The notes beneath the pieces were generated by a model. That model was given only the letters and a program-made list of their open reading frames with translations. It was not told the origin of the DNA and ran no database searches. The translations under genes and the position numbers were made by a program. Below, piece by piece: positions 1 through 8,188 of a DNA stretch of 64,000 bases; the stretch's first letter is position 1, and every line of letters begins with the position of its first letter. This stretch comes from Deltaproteobacteria bacterium (GTDB taxonomy: Bacteria > Myxococcota_A > UBA9042), in NCBI GenBank assembly GCA_020632665.1, contig JACKFC010000009.1, positions 62,001 to 126,000 on the forward strand, in the 5' to 3' direction.

Positions 1-345
1 GTCTACACCGCCCAGCCGGCCGACGAGGTCGGTGCTTGCATCGTCAAGATGAAGCAGGAAGGCATCAGCCAGATGCCCGTGGTGAGCGCCGGCGGCGAGC
101 CGATCGGCATGGTCCACGAGGTGGACCTGCTCGACGCCATCTTCGAGGGTCGCGCCAGCCGCACCGACCGGGTCGAGGACCTGATGACCCCGCTCCAGGG
201 CGTCATCTCGCCCGACGCCAGCATCGAGTCGCTGCGCGGTGTGCTCGCCGCCGACAACGTCGCGGTCGTGGTCCAGCACGGCAAGGTCAACGGGATCGTC
301 ACCAAGATCGACCTGATCGACTACCTCTCGCACGGCGCCGCGTAG
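1..345 (+). CDS. CBS-domain protein, 3' end (probable cystathionine beta-synthase)
   Basis: Only the last 114 residues lie in the window; the reading frame is open from base 1. They form a tandem CBS (Bateman) module, with the repeated pattern MKxxGISQMPVV...IGMVHEVDLL and a second repeat ending NGIVTKIDLIDYL. In cystathionine beta-synthase such a C-terminal pair binds S-adenosylmethionine and tunes the PLP enzyme. The next gene, 20 bases downstream, is a cystathionine gamma-synthase/lyase, so a CBS-CGL transsulfuration pair (homocysteine to cystathionine to cysteine) is the best reading. The catalytic domain is not visible, so a stand-alone CBS protein or another Bateman-regulated enzyme such as IMP dehydrogenase cannot be excluded from these residues alone. 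Confidence 0.7.
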   Translation, partial: VYTAQPADEVGACIVKMKQEGISQMPVVSAGGEPIGMVHEVDLLDAIFEGRASRTDRVEDLMTPLQGVISPDASIESLRGVLAADNVAVVVQHGKVNGIVTKIDLIDYLSHGAA

Positions 346-365
346 CCCGCGCCCAGGAGTACGCC

Positions 366-1553
366 ATGGCCGACCAGCACGATTGGTCCAAGACCCATTT
401 CGCCACCCGCGCCATCCACGCCGGGCAGGAGCCGGAGCCCGGCACCGGCGCGGTCGTGGTGCCGATCTACCAGACCTCGACCTTCGCCCAGCCGAGCCCC
501 GGCGAGCACCTCGGGCACGAATACACCCGCACCAGCAACCCGACCCGCGACGCGCTGCAGACCTGCCTCGCCGCGCTCGAAGGCGGCGCGCAAGGGCTGT
601 GCTTCTCGTCGGGCCTGGCGGCGACGCACGCGGTCCTGGCTTCGCTCTGCGACGCCGGCGACAACGTCGTCGCGATGGACGATATGTACGGCGGCACCTT
701 CCGCCAGTTCGACAAGGTCTGGCGGCGGCACGGCGTCTCCTTCCGCTATGCCGATCTGCGGGATCCGGACGCGGTCGACGGCCTCTTCGACAGCAAGACC
801 AAGCTGCTCTGGCTGGAGACGCCGACCAACCCGATGCTGAAGCTGGTCGACATCGCCGCGCTCTGCGAGAAGGCCCACGCGGCCGGCGTCTTGGTCGCGG
901 TCGACAATACCTTCGCCACCCCGGCGCTGCAGCGTCCGCTCGAGCACGGCGCCGATCTGGTGGTCCACTCGACGACCAAATACGTCGGCGGCCACAGCGA
1001 CGTCGTCGGCGGCGCGGTGGTGACCAAGACGGCCGAGCTCGGCGCGACGATCGCCTTCCATCAGAACGCGATCGGCGGCACGCCCGGCCCCTTCGACTCC
1101 TGGCTGACCCTGCGCGGCATCAAGACGCTCGAGCTGCGGATGCAGCGCCATTGCGAGAACGCCCTCGCCGTCGCGCGCTTGCTCGAAGCCGACCCGCGGG
1201 TGCGCAAGGTCATCTACCCCGGTCTGCCGAGCCACCCGCAGCACGCGCTGGCCAGCCGGCAGATGTCGGCAGGGGGCGGCATGGTCACCGCGGTGCTGCA
1301 GGGCGGCCTCGCCGAGTCGCGGCGCTTCCTCGAGACGGTGCACGTCTTCACCCTGGCCGAGAGCCTGGGCGGCGTGGAGAGCCTGATCGAGCATCCGGCC
1401 ATCATGACCCACGCCTCGATCCCGGCCGAGCAGCGCGCCGCGCTCGGCATCGACGACTCGCTGGTCCGGCTCTCGGTCGGCATCGAGCACCTGGACGACC
1501 TGCTGGCCGACCTCGAGCGTGGGCTTGCGGCTGCATTTCCCCGCGGCGCGTAG
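366..1553 (+). CDS. PLP-dependent cystathionine gamma-synthase / gamma-lyase
   Basis: 395-residue Cys/Met-metabolism PLP enzyme of normal family length. It has the N-terminal RAIHAGQ motif, the YTRTSNPTRD segment that contributes to the active site of the neighbouring subunit, and the Schiff-base lysine in HSTTKY (Lys205). The C-terminus carries the family signature SLGGVESLIEHP. ATG 366 is chosen because AGGAG lies 7 bases upstream; the frame is open further back, inside the preceding gene. Family members make cystathionine from an O-acyl-homoserine or cleave it to cysteine, 2-oxobutyrate and ammonia; sequence alone rarely separates the two. Pairing with a probable cystathionine beta-synthase favours gamma-lyase in reverse transsulfuration. 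Cytosolic, probably cotranscribed with the gene before it. Confidence 0.9.
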   Translation: MADQHDWSKTHFATRAIHAGQEPEPGTGAVVVPIYQTSTFAQPSPGEHLGHEYTRTSNPTRDALQTCLAALEGGAQGLCFSSGLAATHAVLASLCDAGDNVVAMDDMYGGTFRQFDKVWRRHGVSFRYADLRDPDAVDGLFDSKTKLLWLETPTNPMLKLVDIAALCEKAHAAGVLVAVDNTFATPALQRPLEHGADLVVHSTTKYVGGHSDVVGGAVVTKTAELGATIAFHQNAIGGTPGPFDSWLTLRGIKTLELRMQRHCENALAVARLLEADPRVRKVIYPGLPSHPQHALASRQMSAGGGMVTAVLQGGLAESRRFLETVHVFTLAESLGGVESLIEHPAIMTHASIPAEQRAALGIDDSLVRLSVGIEHLDDLLADLERGLAAAFPRGA

Positions 1554-1637
1554 ATCGATCCCGCTCGCCGGGCGTCTGTGCCGTCAGCGAGGCTCCGCCC
1601 ACCTCGTGAAGAGCCATGACGGGCGCGGGTTCCGCGC

Positions 1638-1667
1638 TTGACGAGACAAAGAACGGGCGCATAGCAT
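1638..1667 (+). promoter_or_regulatory. Sigma70-like promoter for the AgmX/PglI-type gene
   Basis: TTGACG (1638) and TAGCAT (1662) are separated by 18 bases, 74 bases before the ATG. It resembles other promoters in this window in having a good -35 box and a TAGnnT -10 box. Confidence 0.5.
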
Positions 1668-1740
1668 CCGGCCGCCCGGGGGCTGTCTAGCCGCGCGACG
1701 TGTCGCGGCCCACCCCCGGCAGACCGACCCAAGGAGAGCC

Positions 1741-3489
1741 ATGAGCGGCGGCAGTATCCTAGCACTCATCGGCGCGACCCTCGCCCTGCTCGGGCCCATC
1801 GTGCTCCCGTTCATCACCGTGGACGAGGAGGAGGTCGCGTTCCGCAGCTTCGAGGTCCTGACCGGACAGCTCTCGTTGGTGATGGCGATCGCCTCTGCGG
1901 CGTGTGCGGCCATCATCCTGCAGCGGCGCAAGCAATCGCTGGGCTGGATCATCGCGATCCTCTCGCTGGCCCAGGTCGGCGTGATGGCGTGGACCTACCA
2001 GAACGTCTGGACCCTGACGCCCTGCGCATCGGCTGGTCTCTCGCTCTGCGACGCGACGACGGGCGGCCTGATCGATCAGACCCTCGTGACCCTGGATTGG
2101 GGTCTCGCGGTGGTCGTGATCGGCTCGGTGATGAGCCTCTTCGGTGGTCTGGTCGCGGTCGCCGCGCACCCCGAATACACCAAGGAGCAGCGCTTCCTGA
2201 AGGTGATGATGACCTGGGAAGGCACCATCATCTTCGAGAAGGTGATGTTCGAGCCCACCCCCGTCACCGTCGGTGAAGAGGACGGCAACACCTTCCAGGT
2301 CGCCGCCAAGGGCCTCAGCAAGCACGTCCTGCTCAAGCCGTCGAGCGAGGGCTATACCCTCGACGTGCCGAAGGGCGTCGCCGGTCAGATCAACGTCGGT
2401 GGCGAGGTCAAGGACGCGGCGAGCCTGAATTCGGTCGACGTCAAGCGCGGCGACTCGGGCGTGCTCTCGTTCGAGAACGAGGTCGACGTCGTCTTCGCCT
2501 TCACCGGCGCCGAGACGGCCGGCATCGGCGGCACCTCCGACCGTGACGGTGGCGCGATGGCGCTCTCGTTCGCGGTGTGGGCCCTGCTCGTGCTCGGCGT
2601 GCTGACCAGCGCGCTGCTCTCGGCCGAGGCCAAGAACCGCAAGGAAGTCGAGGAGAACCTCGAGAAGAAGGCGAAGGAGCTGATCGAGGTCACACTCGAG
2701 GAAGTCCAGGAAGAGACCGAGGAGGAGGAGCTCGAGGGTGACGAAGAGGACACCACGGGCAAGAAGGCCTCCGGCGAAGAGGGCAAGTTCGGCGACGCCG
2801 ACACCGACCCGAACAAGCAGTCCAAGGTCCCGAAGATGGACGGCAAGATGGTCGACAAGATCGACGTCAAGAACCTCGGTATCGCCAAGGTCCTCGGCGG
2901 CCAGCAGGCCCTGACCGGCGCCCTCGGCACCATCATGGCCGGCGACACCGGCGCCTTGAACAGCAAGATGGCGGTCGCGATGAGCGGTGAGGGTGGCGAG
3001 CTCGTCATCGGTCACGGCTCGGGCGGCATGGGCTTCCGCGGCACCGGTTCCGGCGGCGGCGGCAGCGGCTACGGTCGTATCCACGGCCTGGGCGCGATCG
3101 ACACCGGCGGTGGCACGGGCCGCAACGCCAACGTCGGCATCGGCCGCAAGAAGGCGAAGAAGGTCGCGAAGGTCAAGCTCTCGGGCGGCCGCTCGACGGG
3201 CGGTTGCGACAAGGGCGACATCGCGAAGAACGTGAAGCGCCGCGCCGCAGCGCTCCGCGCTTGCTACGAGATGCAGCTGATGTCCAAGCCCAACCTGCAG
3301 GGCAAGGTCACCGCGCAGTGGACGATCGATACCGAGGGCAACGTGAAGAACCCGAAGATCGTCAGCGACTCGATGAACAACTCGTCGGTCACCGACTGCG
3401 TGCTGCGTACGCTCGGCCGCGTCCGGTTCAAGAAGCCGGAAGCCGGCATCTGCGTCATCCAGTGGCCGTTCGTCTTCTCGCCGGGCTGA
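1741..3489 (+). CDS. AgmX/PglI C-terminal domain membrane protein
   Basis: 582 residues. The first ~150 hold four hydrophobic segments (about residues 5-25, 42-60, 65-84 and 115-137); another lies near 276-295. A highly acidic Glu-rich stretch (about 295-345), a Lys/Asp region and a Gly-rich linker (about 415-455) follow. The last ~90 residues match the AgmX/PglI-type domain: RACYEMQL with Cys near 508, GKVTAQWTIDTEGNV, then TDCVLRTL with a second Cys near 552 and a terminal WPFVF strand. This TonB-like domain is common in myxobacteria, where AgmX was found in gliding screens; its molecular role is not settled. AAGGAG lies 5 bases before the ATG, and it has its own promoter. I infer an inner-membrane protein with a periplasm-spanning acidic/Gly linker and an envelope-binding tip. 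Confidence 0.75.
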   Translation: MSGGSILALIGATLALLGPIVLPFITVDEEEVAFRSFEVLTGQLSLVMAIASAACAAIILQRRKQSLGWIIAILSLAQVGVMAWTYQNVWTLTPCASAGLSLCDATTGGLIDQTLVTLDWGLAVVVIGSVMSLFGGLVAVAAHPEYTKEQRFLKVMMTWEGTIIFEKVMFEPTPVTVGEEDGNTFQVAAKGLSKHVLLKPSSEGYTLDVPKGVAGQINVGGEVKDAASLNSVDVKRGDSGVLSFENEVDVVFAFTGAETAGIGGTSDRDGGAMALSFAVWALLVLGVLTSALLSAEAKNRKEVEENLEKKAKELIEVTLEEVQEETEEEELEGDEEDTTGKKASGEEGKFGDADTDPNKQSKVPKMDGKMVDKIDVKNLGIAKVLGGQQALTGALGTIMAGDTGALNSKMAVAMSGEGGELVIGHGSGGMGFRGTGSGGGGSGYGRIHGLGAIDTGGGTGRNANVGIGRKKAKKVAKVKLSGGRSTGGCDKGDIAKNVKRRAAALRACYEMQLMSKPNLQGKVTAQWTIDTEGNVKNPKIVSDSMNNSSVTDCVLRTLGRVRFKKPEAGICVIQWPFVFSPG

Positions 3490-3510
3490 TCCAGCGGGCG
3501 GCAAGCCAGA

Positions 3511-3556
3511 AACGACGAGGCCGCGGGGGTTGCCCTCCGCGGCCTCGGTCGTTTTG
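3511..3556. terminator. Bidirectional intrinsic terminator between the AgmX-type gene and fur
   Basis: A long stem pairs AACGACGAGGCCGCGG (3511-3526) with CCGCGGCCTC-g-GTCGTT (3537-3553), with one bulged G and a short loop. The outer AAC/GTT pairs and the following TT give a short U-tract for the plus transcript; AA at the other end serves the minus transcript. It sits between two convergent stop codons (3489 and 3580). Confidence 0.7.
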
Positions 3557-3579
3557 CGCCCGGCGCGAGCCGCCGGCCT

Positions 3580-4113
3580 TCAGCGGGCCTTGCGGTTGGG
3601 TCGGGTATCGTGCGGGCAGTCGGTCTGCAGGCACTCGCCGTAGAGCATCATCCGGTGGTCGGCGAGGCGGAAGCCGTGGGCCTTGGCGACCTGCTCTTGG
3701 AGGCGCTCGATCGCCTCGTTCTCGAATTCGACGATATGGCCGCAGGTCCGGCAGACCAAGTGATCGTGGTGCTCGTCGTGATCGGCCGCGACCTCGTAGC
3801 GCGCGGTGCCGTCGACCATGCTGTTGGCGTGCACCAACTCGAGCTCCTGCAGCAGCTTCAGGGTCCGGTAGACCGTGGCGTGGCCGACGCTGCTGTCGCG
3901 GGCGCGGACGAGCTGGTGCACCTCGTCGACGTTCTTGTGCTCACCCTCGTGGAAGAGCACGTCCGCGATCATCTTGCGCTGCGGTGTCAGGCGCTGGTGG
4001 TTGCGCGCGAGCTTCTGCTCGAGGAGCTCACTCCAGGCTTCGAAGTCGATCCCCACGCTTGCACTCCTCTTCGGCCGAGCACGTGCGGAACGCTTCGGCG
4101 TCCGAGCTTGCAT
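3580..4113 (-). CDS. fur: Fur-family ferric uptake regulator
   Basis: 177 residues. The winged-helix DNA-binding half (about 35-100) includes LTPQRKMIADVL and GHATVYRTLKLL, both typical Fur motifs. The dimerisation half has the His-rich segment around 112-118 and two Cys pairs (Cys121/Cys124 and Cys161/Cys166), the structural zinc site of Fur. A basic 20-residue extension precedes the domain. Fur is normally a dimeric iron-dependent repressor. Context supports iron rather than zinc or peroxide control, because feoAB with a Fur-box-like palindrome lies 1.4 kb away; Zur or PerR are the alternatives. A weak promoter TTGAGC-N17-GACACT (minus strand, 4156 down to 4128) would give a very short leader. 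Confidence 0.9.
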   Translation of the reverse strand: MQARTPKRSARARPKRSASVGIDFEAWSELLEQKLARNHQRLTPQRKMIADVLFHEGEHKNVDEVHQLVRARDSSVGHATVYRTLKLLQELELVHANSMVDGTARYEVAADHDEHHDHLVCRTCGHIVEFENEAIERLQEQVAKAHGFRLADHRMMLYGECLQTDCPHDTRPNRKAR

Positions 4114-4222
4114 CGCGGCTTCGGGCGAGTGTCGCCCAGCGTGCCGCGCGGCTCAACCCCGGACGCCGCACCTCGCCGAGACATCGCGGGAAGCCGGCGA
4201 GTGCAGGCGCAATGTCGGGCGG

Positions 4223-4251
4223 TTGAGACGGGTGCGAGCGCGTGCTACACC
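4223..4251 (+). promoter_or_regulatory. Possible promoter for the coiled-coil protein gene
   Basis: TTGAGA (4223) and TACACC (4246) are 17 bases apart, 50 bases upstream of ATG 4302, in the divergent gap between this gene and fur. The -10 box is weak. Confidence 0.35.
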
Positions 4252-4301
4252 GGCGCGCTGCCCGCCGTGGGCTGCGCAAGAACGACAAAGGCGAGGACGC
4301 A

Positions 4302-5516
4302 ATGGAAATGGTTGTGCTTGGGGCGATCGCGGCGGCCGGTGGTGTGGCAGCGATCTACTTCTGGATGGTGGCGGCGAAGCAGAAAGACGCGTTCGGCGAG
4401 CTCGCGGCGCGTGCCGAGAAGGCCGAAGCGGAGGCCCGCAAGCAGAGCGAGCGCGCCGAGAAGCTGGCCAAGAAGGCGGAGCGGAAGACCTCCGCGGCGC
4501 CCGCCGCCGACAAAGCCGACGACGGTCTGCGCCAGCGCGTCAGCGACCTGGCGAACGAGGTCAACCGCCTCGCCACGGTGGAGAAGAAGCTGCAGGCCGA
4601 ACTCGAGGCCAGCGAGCGGGAGCACCGCAAGGCGAAGCGCCGCGCCGACGAGCTCGAGGCGATGATGCTCGCCAAGGGCGTTCCAGAGCCGGAGCAGCTG
4701 GCCGAAGAAGAGGACGAGGCGCCTGCCGCCGAGACGCCGGTCGCGGCCGTCGACGATCGCGCGCTGGAGAAGCAGCTGCGCGTCGAGACCCTGCGCAAGG
4801 AGCGCGAGGAGCGCCAGCTCGAGGCCGATCGGCTGAAGAACGAGCGCGAGCGGATGCGCAACGAGCGCCTGGCCGAGAAGGAGCGCGAAGAGCTCGCCGC
4901 GCTGCGCAAGGAGCGCGAGACCTACCTCGAGGTCCTCTTCGTCAAGGAGCGTGATCTCCGCGCCGAGTCCCGCAAGGGCCGCGACAACTACCGCGCCTAT
5001 ATCATCACCAAGGGCCAGCTCGATATCGCGCTGGACGAGCTCTACCGGATCAAGCACGGCAAGGAGCGCCCGACCCTCGACGAGGCGATGGCCGCCGGCG
5101 CCGCACCCGGCCACGAAGACGAGGACGGTGCCGCGCCGGCGCCGAAGTCGGGCGGCCGCGACAAGCGCAAGCGCGAGCGCCGCAAGCCCGACACGGACGC
5201 CGCTGTGCCCGAAGCTACCGCCGAGCCCGAAGCTGCCGCCGAAAGCGAGGCTGCCGCTGCGCCCGAAGCCGCCGCTGCCGCCGAGTCCGCCGCCGAAAGC
5301 GAAGCCGCCGCTGCCCCCGAAGCCGCCGCTGCGCCCGAAGCCGCCGCTGCGCCCGAAGCCGCCGCTGCCCCCGAGGCCGCCGCCGAAAGCGAAGCCGCCG
5401 CTGCGCCCGAAGCCGCCGCTGCCCCCGAAGCCGCCGCCGAAAGCGAGGCTGCCGCCGAAAGCGAGGCTGCCGCCACACCGGAAGCCGCTGCCGAGGCCGA
5501 AAAGACCGACGCCTAG
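4302..5516 (+). CDS. Membrane-anchored coiled-coil protein with Ala/Glu/Pro repeat tail
   Basis: 404 residues, family not recognised. Residues 3-22 form one hydrophobic helix, an uncleaved anchor or signal. Residues about 25-260 are almost continuous charged heptads rich in Lys, Glu, Arg and Ala (EARKQSERAEKLAKKAE, REREERQLEADRL), a long coiled coil. A short mixed segment follows (about 230-275, with DNYRAYIITKGQLDIALDELY). The last ~100 residues are a low-complexity Ala/Glu/Pro/Ser tail coded by near-identical 18-base repeats. ATG 4302 is preferred over an upstream in-frame start because it follows GGCGAGG and puts the hydrophobic helix at the N-terminus. A structural or tethering role at the inner membrane is inference. 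Confidence 0.65.
   Translation: MEMVVLGAIAAAGGVAAIYFWMVAAKQKDAFGELAARAEKAEAEARKQSERAEKLAKKAERKTSAAPAADKADDGLRQRVSDLANEVNRLATVEKKLQAELEASEREHRKAKRRADELEAMMLAKGVPEPEQLAEEEDEAPAAETPVAAVDDRALEKQLRVETLRKEREERQLEADRLKNERERMRNERLAEKEREELAALRKERETYLEVLFVKERDLRAESRKGRDNYRAYIITKGQLDIALDELYRIKHGKERPTLDEAMAAGAAPGHEDEDGAAPAPKSGGRDKRKRERRKPDTDAAVPEATAEPEAAAESEAAAAPEAAAAAESAAESEAAAAPEAAAAPEAAAAPEAAAAPEAAAESEAAAAPEAAAAPEAAAESEAAAESEAAATPEAAAEAEKTDA
5206..5496 (+). repeat. 18-base Ala/Glu/Pro-coding tandem repeat
   Basis: Imperfect tandem copies of GAAGCCGCCGCTGCGCCC and close variants encode EAAAAP and EAAAES units in the tail of the coiled-coil protein. The period is a multiple of three, so copy-number change would alter length without shifting frame. 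Confidence 0.8.
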
Positions 5517-5542
5517 CCCCGTCGACGTCGCGCTCGCGGCAA

Positions 5543-5578
5543 ATTGAAAGTTGATTTCATTTTCAATCCGACTAGGCT
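5543..5578 (+). promoter_or_regulatory. Fur-box-like palindrome over the feoAB promoter
   Basis: A perfect inverted repeat ATTGAAA (5543-5549) / TTTCAAT (5561-5567) encloses a second, tighter dyad TGAAA-GTTGA-TTTCA (5545-5559). This resembles the 7-1-7 Fur-box layout, with partial match to TGATAATnATTATCA. About 22 of 30 bases are A/T in an otherwise GC-rich region. A possible promoter TTGATT (5551) - N16 - TAGGCT (5573) overlaps the palindrome, so a bound repressor would block RNA polymerase. Confidence 0.6.
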
Positions 5579-5634
5579 TGCGGTCCCCCGCGGCGGAGCG
5601 TGCGATCGCGGGGTGGGGCATCGCGGAGAAGCGG

Positions 5635-5868
5635 ATGGCGACGTTGCTTGAGTGGTCGGTCGGTGAGGCGGGAACGGTCCGCGAAATCGCGGGACAAGAC
5701 GCGCTCGCAGCCCGGCTGACCGACCTTGGCCTGACCCCGGGGGCTCCGCTGCGCTTGATGCGCCGCGCCCCACTCGGCGGCGTCCTCCTGGTCCAGGTGC
5801 GCGATTTTCGCCTCGCGCTGCGGCCCGATGAGGCGGCGCGCGTCGCGGTGGCGTCGGGCAGGGACTGA
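5635..5868 (+). CDS. feoA: FeoA-family ferrous iron transport accessory protein
   Basis: 77 residues forming one SH3-like FeoA domain: an N-terminal acidic strand, the characteristic ARLTDLGLTPGAPLRLMRRAP segment (shared by FeoA and the C-terminus of DtxR), then VQVRDFRLALRPDEA. FeoA is cytosolic and thought to interact with FeoB during Fe(II) uptake. ATG 5635 is preceded by GGAGAA; a longer in-frame start at TTG 5551 would lie inside the operator and is unlikely. The stop overlaps the feoB start by one base (TGATG), so the two are translationally coupled. Confidence 0.9.
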   Translation: MATLLEWSVGEAGTVREIAGQDALAARLTDLGLTPGAPLRLMRRAPLGGVLLVQVRDFRLALRPDEAARVAVASGRD

Positions 5869-7982
5869 TGCGGCAGATCGCGATCGCCGGCAACCCGAAT
5901 ACCGGCAAGACGACCCTCTTCAATCAGTTGACGGGCGCCTCGGCGCGGGTGGGAAACTACCCCGGCATCACGGTCGAGCGCCGGCAGGGCCGGCGTACCG
6001 TTGGCGGAGAGGCGTGGCGCGTCGTCGATTTGCCGGGCTGCTACAGCCTGATCGCGCTCTCGCCGGAGGAGGAGATCGCCCACCACGCGCTGACGGGTCG
6101 CTACGGAGACGGCCGACCCGACGTCGTGGTCGTCGTGCTCGACGCCAACAACCTCGCCCGCAACCTCTCGCTGCTGCTGCAGGTCGCCGAATACGGCCTG
6201 CCGGTGGTCGGCGCGCTGAACATGATGGACGAGGCCGAGCAGGCCGGCGTCGCGCTCGACGTCGACGCCTTGCAGCAAGCCTTGGGCTGCCCGTTGGTGC
6301 CGATGGTGGCGCGCCACGGTGAGGGGCTCGCCGCGCTCGAGGCGGCGATCGCCGATGTGCTGCGCGACCCGAGCCTCGGCACCGTGACCGATACGGCGTG
6401 GCCCGAGTCGGTCTCGCAGGCGATCGCCGCGGTGCGCGACGCCGAGGCGGGTCCGGTGGCGATCCGGCAGAGCGGCGAGGCGCTGTGGTGGATCGGCAGC
6501 AGCGCCGAGCGGGTGGAAGACGCCGCGGCCGGCGCTGACGCCTGGATCCGCGCCGCGCTCGCTGCGGTCGGCCTCGATCGCGCCGCGATCCGTGCGGCGA
6601 GCAGCCAAGCCCGCTTCGCCCGGATCGACGCCCTGCTCGCCACGATGCAAGAGCGTCAAGCCAAGGGCCCGACCTGGACCGAGCGCATCGACCGCATCGT
6701 GCTGCATCCGGTCCTTGGGGTGCTGACCTTCCTCGCCGTCATGGGCGCGCTCTTCCAAGCGGTCTTCGCGGGGGTCGACCCGGCGATCGACGCGATCGAC
6801 GCCGCGGGTGGCGCGATCTCCGGCGCGGTCGGCGGATGGATGGCCGAGGGCCTGCTGCGCGACGTCGTCGTCGACGGCGTCCTCGCCGGTGTGGCCGGAA
6901 CGCTCGTCTTCGTGCCGCAGATCGCGGTGCTCTTCCTCGGCGTCGCGCTGCTCGAAGACTCCGGCTACCTCGCCCGCGCCGCGGTGCTGATGGACCGCCT
7001 GCTCGGCCGCGCCGGCCTCCCGGGCACCGCGTTCGTGCCGCTGCTCTCGTCGTTCGCCTGCAACGTCCCCGGCATCATGGCGACGCGGACGATGGCCAAC
7101 CCGTCCGATCGACTGGTCACGATGCTGGTCGCGCCGCTGATGAGCTGCGCCGCGCGGCTACCGGTCTACACGATGGTCACCGCGGCGGTCTTCGCCGGCA
7201 CCGCGCCGCTCTTCGGCTTCCTCTCGGTCGGCGGCCTGCTGATCAGCGCGATGTACCTCGCCGGGCTGCTGCTGGCGCTCTTGGTGGCGATGGTGCTGCG
7301 GCGGACCGTCGCCCGAGGCGCGCGCAGCGCCCTGCTGCTGGAGCTGCCGCCCTACCGCCTGCCGCGCACGGCCGACGTGCTGCGCGTGGTCTGGACCCGG
7401 GTCTGGACCTTCGTCCGCGAGACCGGCTCGATCATCGTGGCGCTGACCATCGTGCTCTGGGCGTTGATGAGCTTCCCGGCGCGTGAGCCGCCGCCGGAGT
7501 TGGTCGCAACCTGGTCGGTCGAGGGCAAGGAAGACGCCGCGGCCCGCAAGAAGAGCGCCTGGCAGCTCGAGCACAGCGCCGCCGGCACGATCGGCAAGGC
7601 GGTCGAGCCGGTGATCGCGCCGCTGGGCTTCGATTGGCGGATCGGCATCGGCCTGGTCGGCTCCTTCGCCGCGCGCGAAGTCCTGGTCCCAGTGATGGGC
7701 CGCGTCTACGGCCGTGGCGACGCCGGCGACGACGACGACGTCTACCAGCAAGAGGTCGGCCACTCGATGGTCCGCGTCTCCGGGATGACACCGCTGGTCG
7801 GCGTCGCGCTGATGGTCTTCTTCGCCGTCGCGATGCAGTGCATGAGCACGCTCGCGGTCATCGTGCGCGAGACACAGAGCTGGCGTTGGGGCCTGCTCTC
7901 GCTCGGCTACCTCAACGGCCTGGCGTGGTTGCTGGCCTTCGCCACGCGCCAGCTCGGGCTGCTGCTCGGCTGGGGGAGCTGA
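5868..7982 (+). CDS. feoB: FeoB ferrous iron transporter
   Basis: 704 residues. The N-terminal G domain has G1 GNPNTGKT (residues 8-15), the G2 region PGITVE, G3 DLPG and G4 NMMD. A helical GDI-like region leads to a polytopic membrane domain with the two gate motifs, including SFACNVPGIMATRTM with its conserved Cys, and AAREVLVPVMG. It moves Fe(II) across the inner membrane under control of the GTPase domain. Length is normal to slightly short for FeoB. It lies between feoA and a FeoB-associated small protein, under the Fur-box-like site upstream. Confidence 0.96.
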   Translation: MRQIAIAGNPNTGKTTLFNQLTGASARVGNYPGITVERRQGRRTVGGEAWRVVDLPGCYSLIALSPEEEIAHHALTGRYGDGRPDVVVVVLDANNLARNLSLLLQVAEYGLPVVGALNMMDEAEQAGVALDVDALQQALGCPLVPMVARHGEGLAALEAAIADVLRDPSLGTVTDTAWPESVSQAIAAVRDAEAGPVAIRQSGEALWWIGSSAERVEDAAAGADAWIRAALAAVGLDRAAIRAASSQARFARIDALLATMQERQAKGPTWTERIDRIVLHPVLGVLTFLAVMGALFQAVFAGVDPAIDAIDAAGGAISGAVGGWMAEGLLRDVVVDGVLAGVAGTLVFVPQIAVLFLGVALLEDSGYLARAAVLMDRLLGRAGLPGTAFVPLLSSFACNVPGIMATRTMANPSDRLVTMLVAPLMSCAARLPVYTMVTAAVFAGTAPLFGFLSVGGLLISAMYLAGLLLALLVAMVLRRTVARGARSALLLELPPYRLPRTADVLRVVWTRVWTFVRETGSIIVALTIVLWALMSFPAREPPPELVATWSVEGKEDAAARKKSAWQLEHSAAGTIGKAVEPVIAPLGFDWRIGIGLVGSFAAREVLVPVMGRVYGRGDAGDDDDVYQQEVGHSMVRVSGMTPLVGVALMVFFAVAMQCMSTLAVIVRETQSWRWGLLSLGYLNGLAWLLAFATRQLGLLLGWGS

Positions 7983-7983
7983 G

Positions 7984-8166
7984 ATGCCGGCCTGGCTCGA
8001 CGCGGCGCTCGCGCTCGTGGTGGTCGCGCTGGCCCTGTGGTGGGTCGTTCGCAAGGTACGGCAGCCAGCCTGCGCGGCCTGCCCCAGCGCGAAGCAGCCG
8101 GCCAACTCCGCAGCACATCGCGTCGCCTTGGGCGCGACGCGCTTGGGTCGACGCGGCAACGCCTGA
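7984..8166 (+). CDS. FeoB-associated Cys-rich membrane protein
   Basis: 60 residues beginning one base after the feoB stop codon. One transmembrane helix (about residues 5-23) is followed by a short basic tail with a CxxC pair (Cys30, Cys33). This is the layout of the small FeoB-associated Cys-rich proteins that often end feo operons, taking the place of FeoC. The Cys pair may bind iron or a cluster; this is not shown. Only one CxxC is present, fewer Cys than many members. Confidence 0.8.
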   Translation: MPAWLDAALALVVVALALWWVVRKVRQPACAACPSAKQPANSAAHRVALGATRLGRRGNA

Positions 8167-8181
8167 GCCGCGCCCCGCGGC
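8167..8181. terminator. Short hairpin between convergent feo and CCA-enzyme genes
   Basis: GCCGCG-CCC-CGCGGC is a perfect six-pair stem in the 22-base gap between two convergent stops. No U-tract follows on either strand, so it is at best a weak or factor-assisted terminator. Confidence 0.3.
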
Positions 8182-8188
8182 ACGGGAA

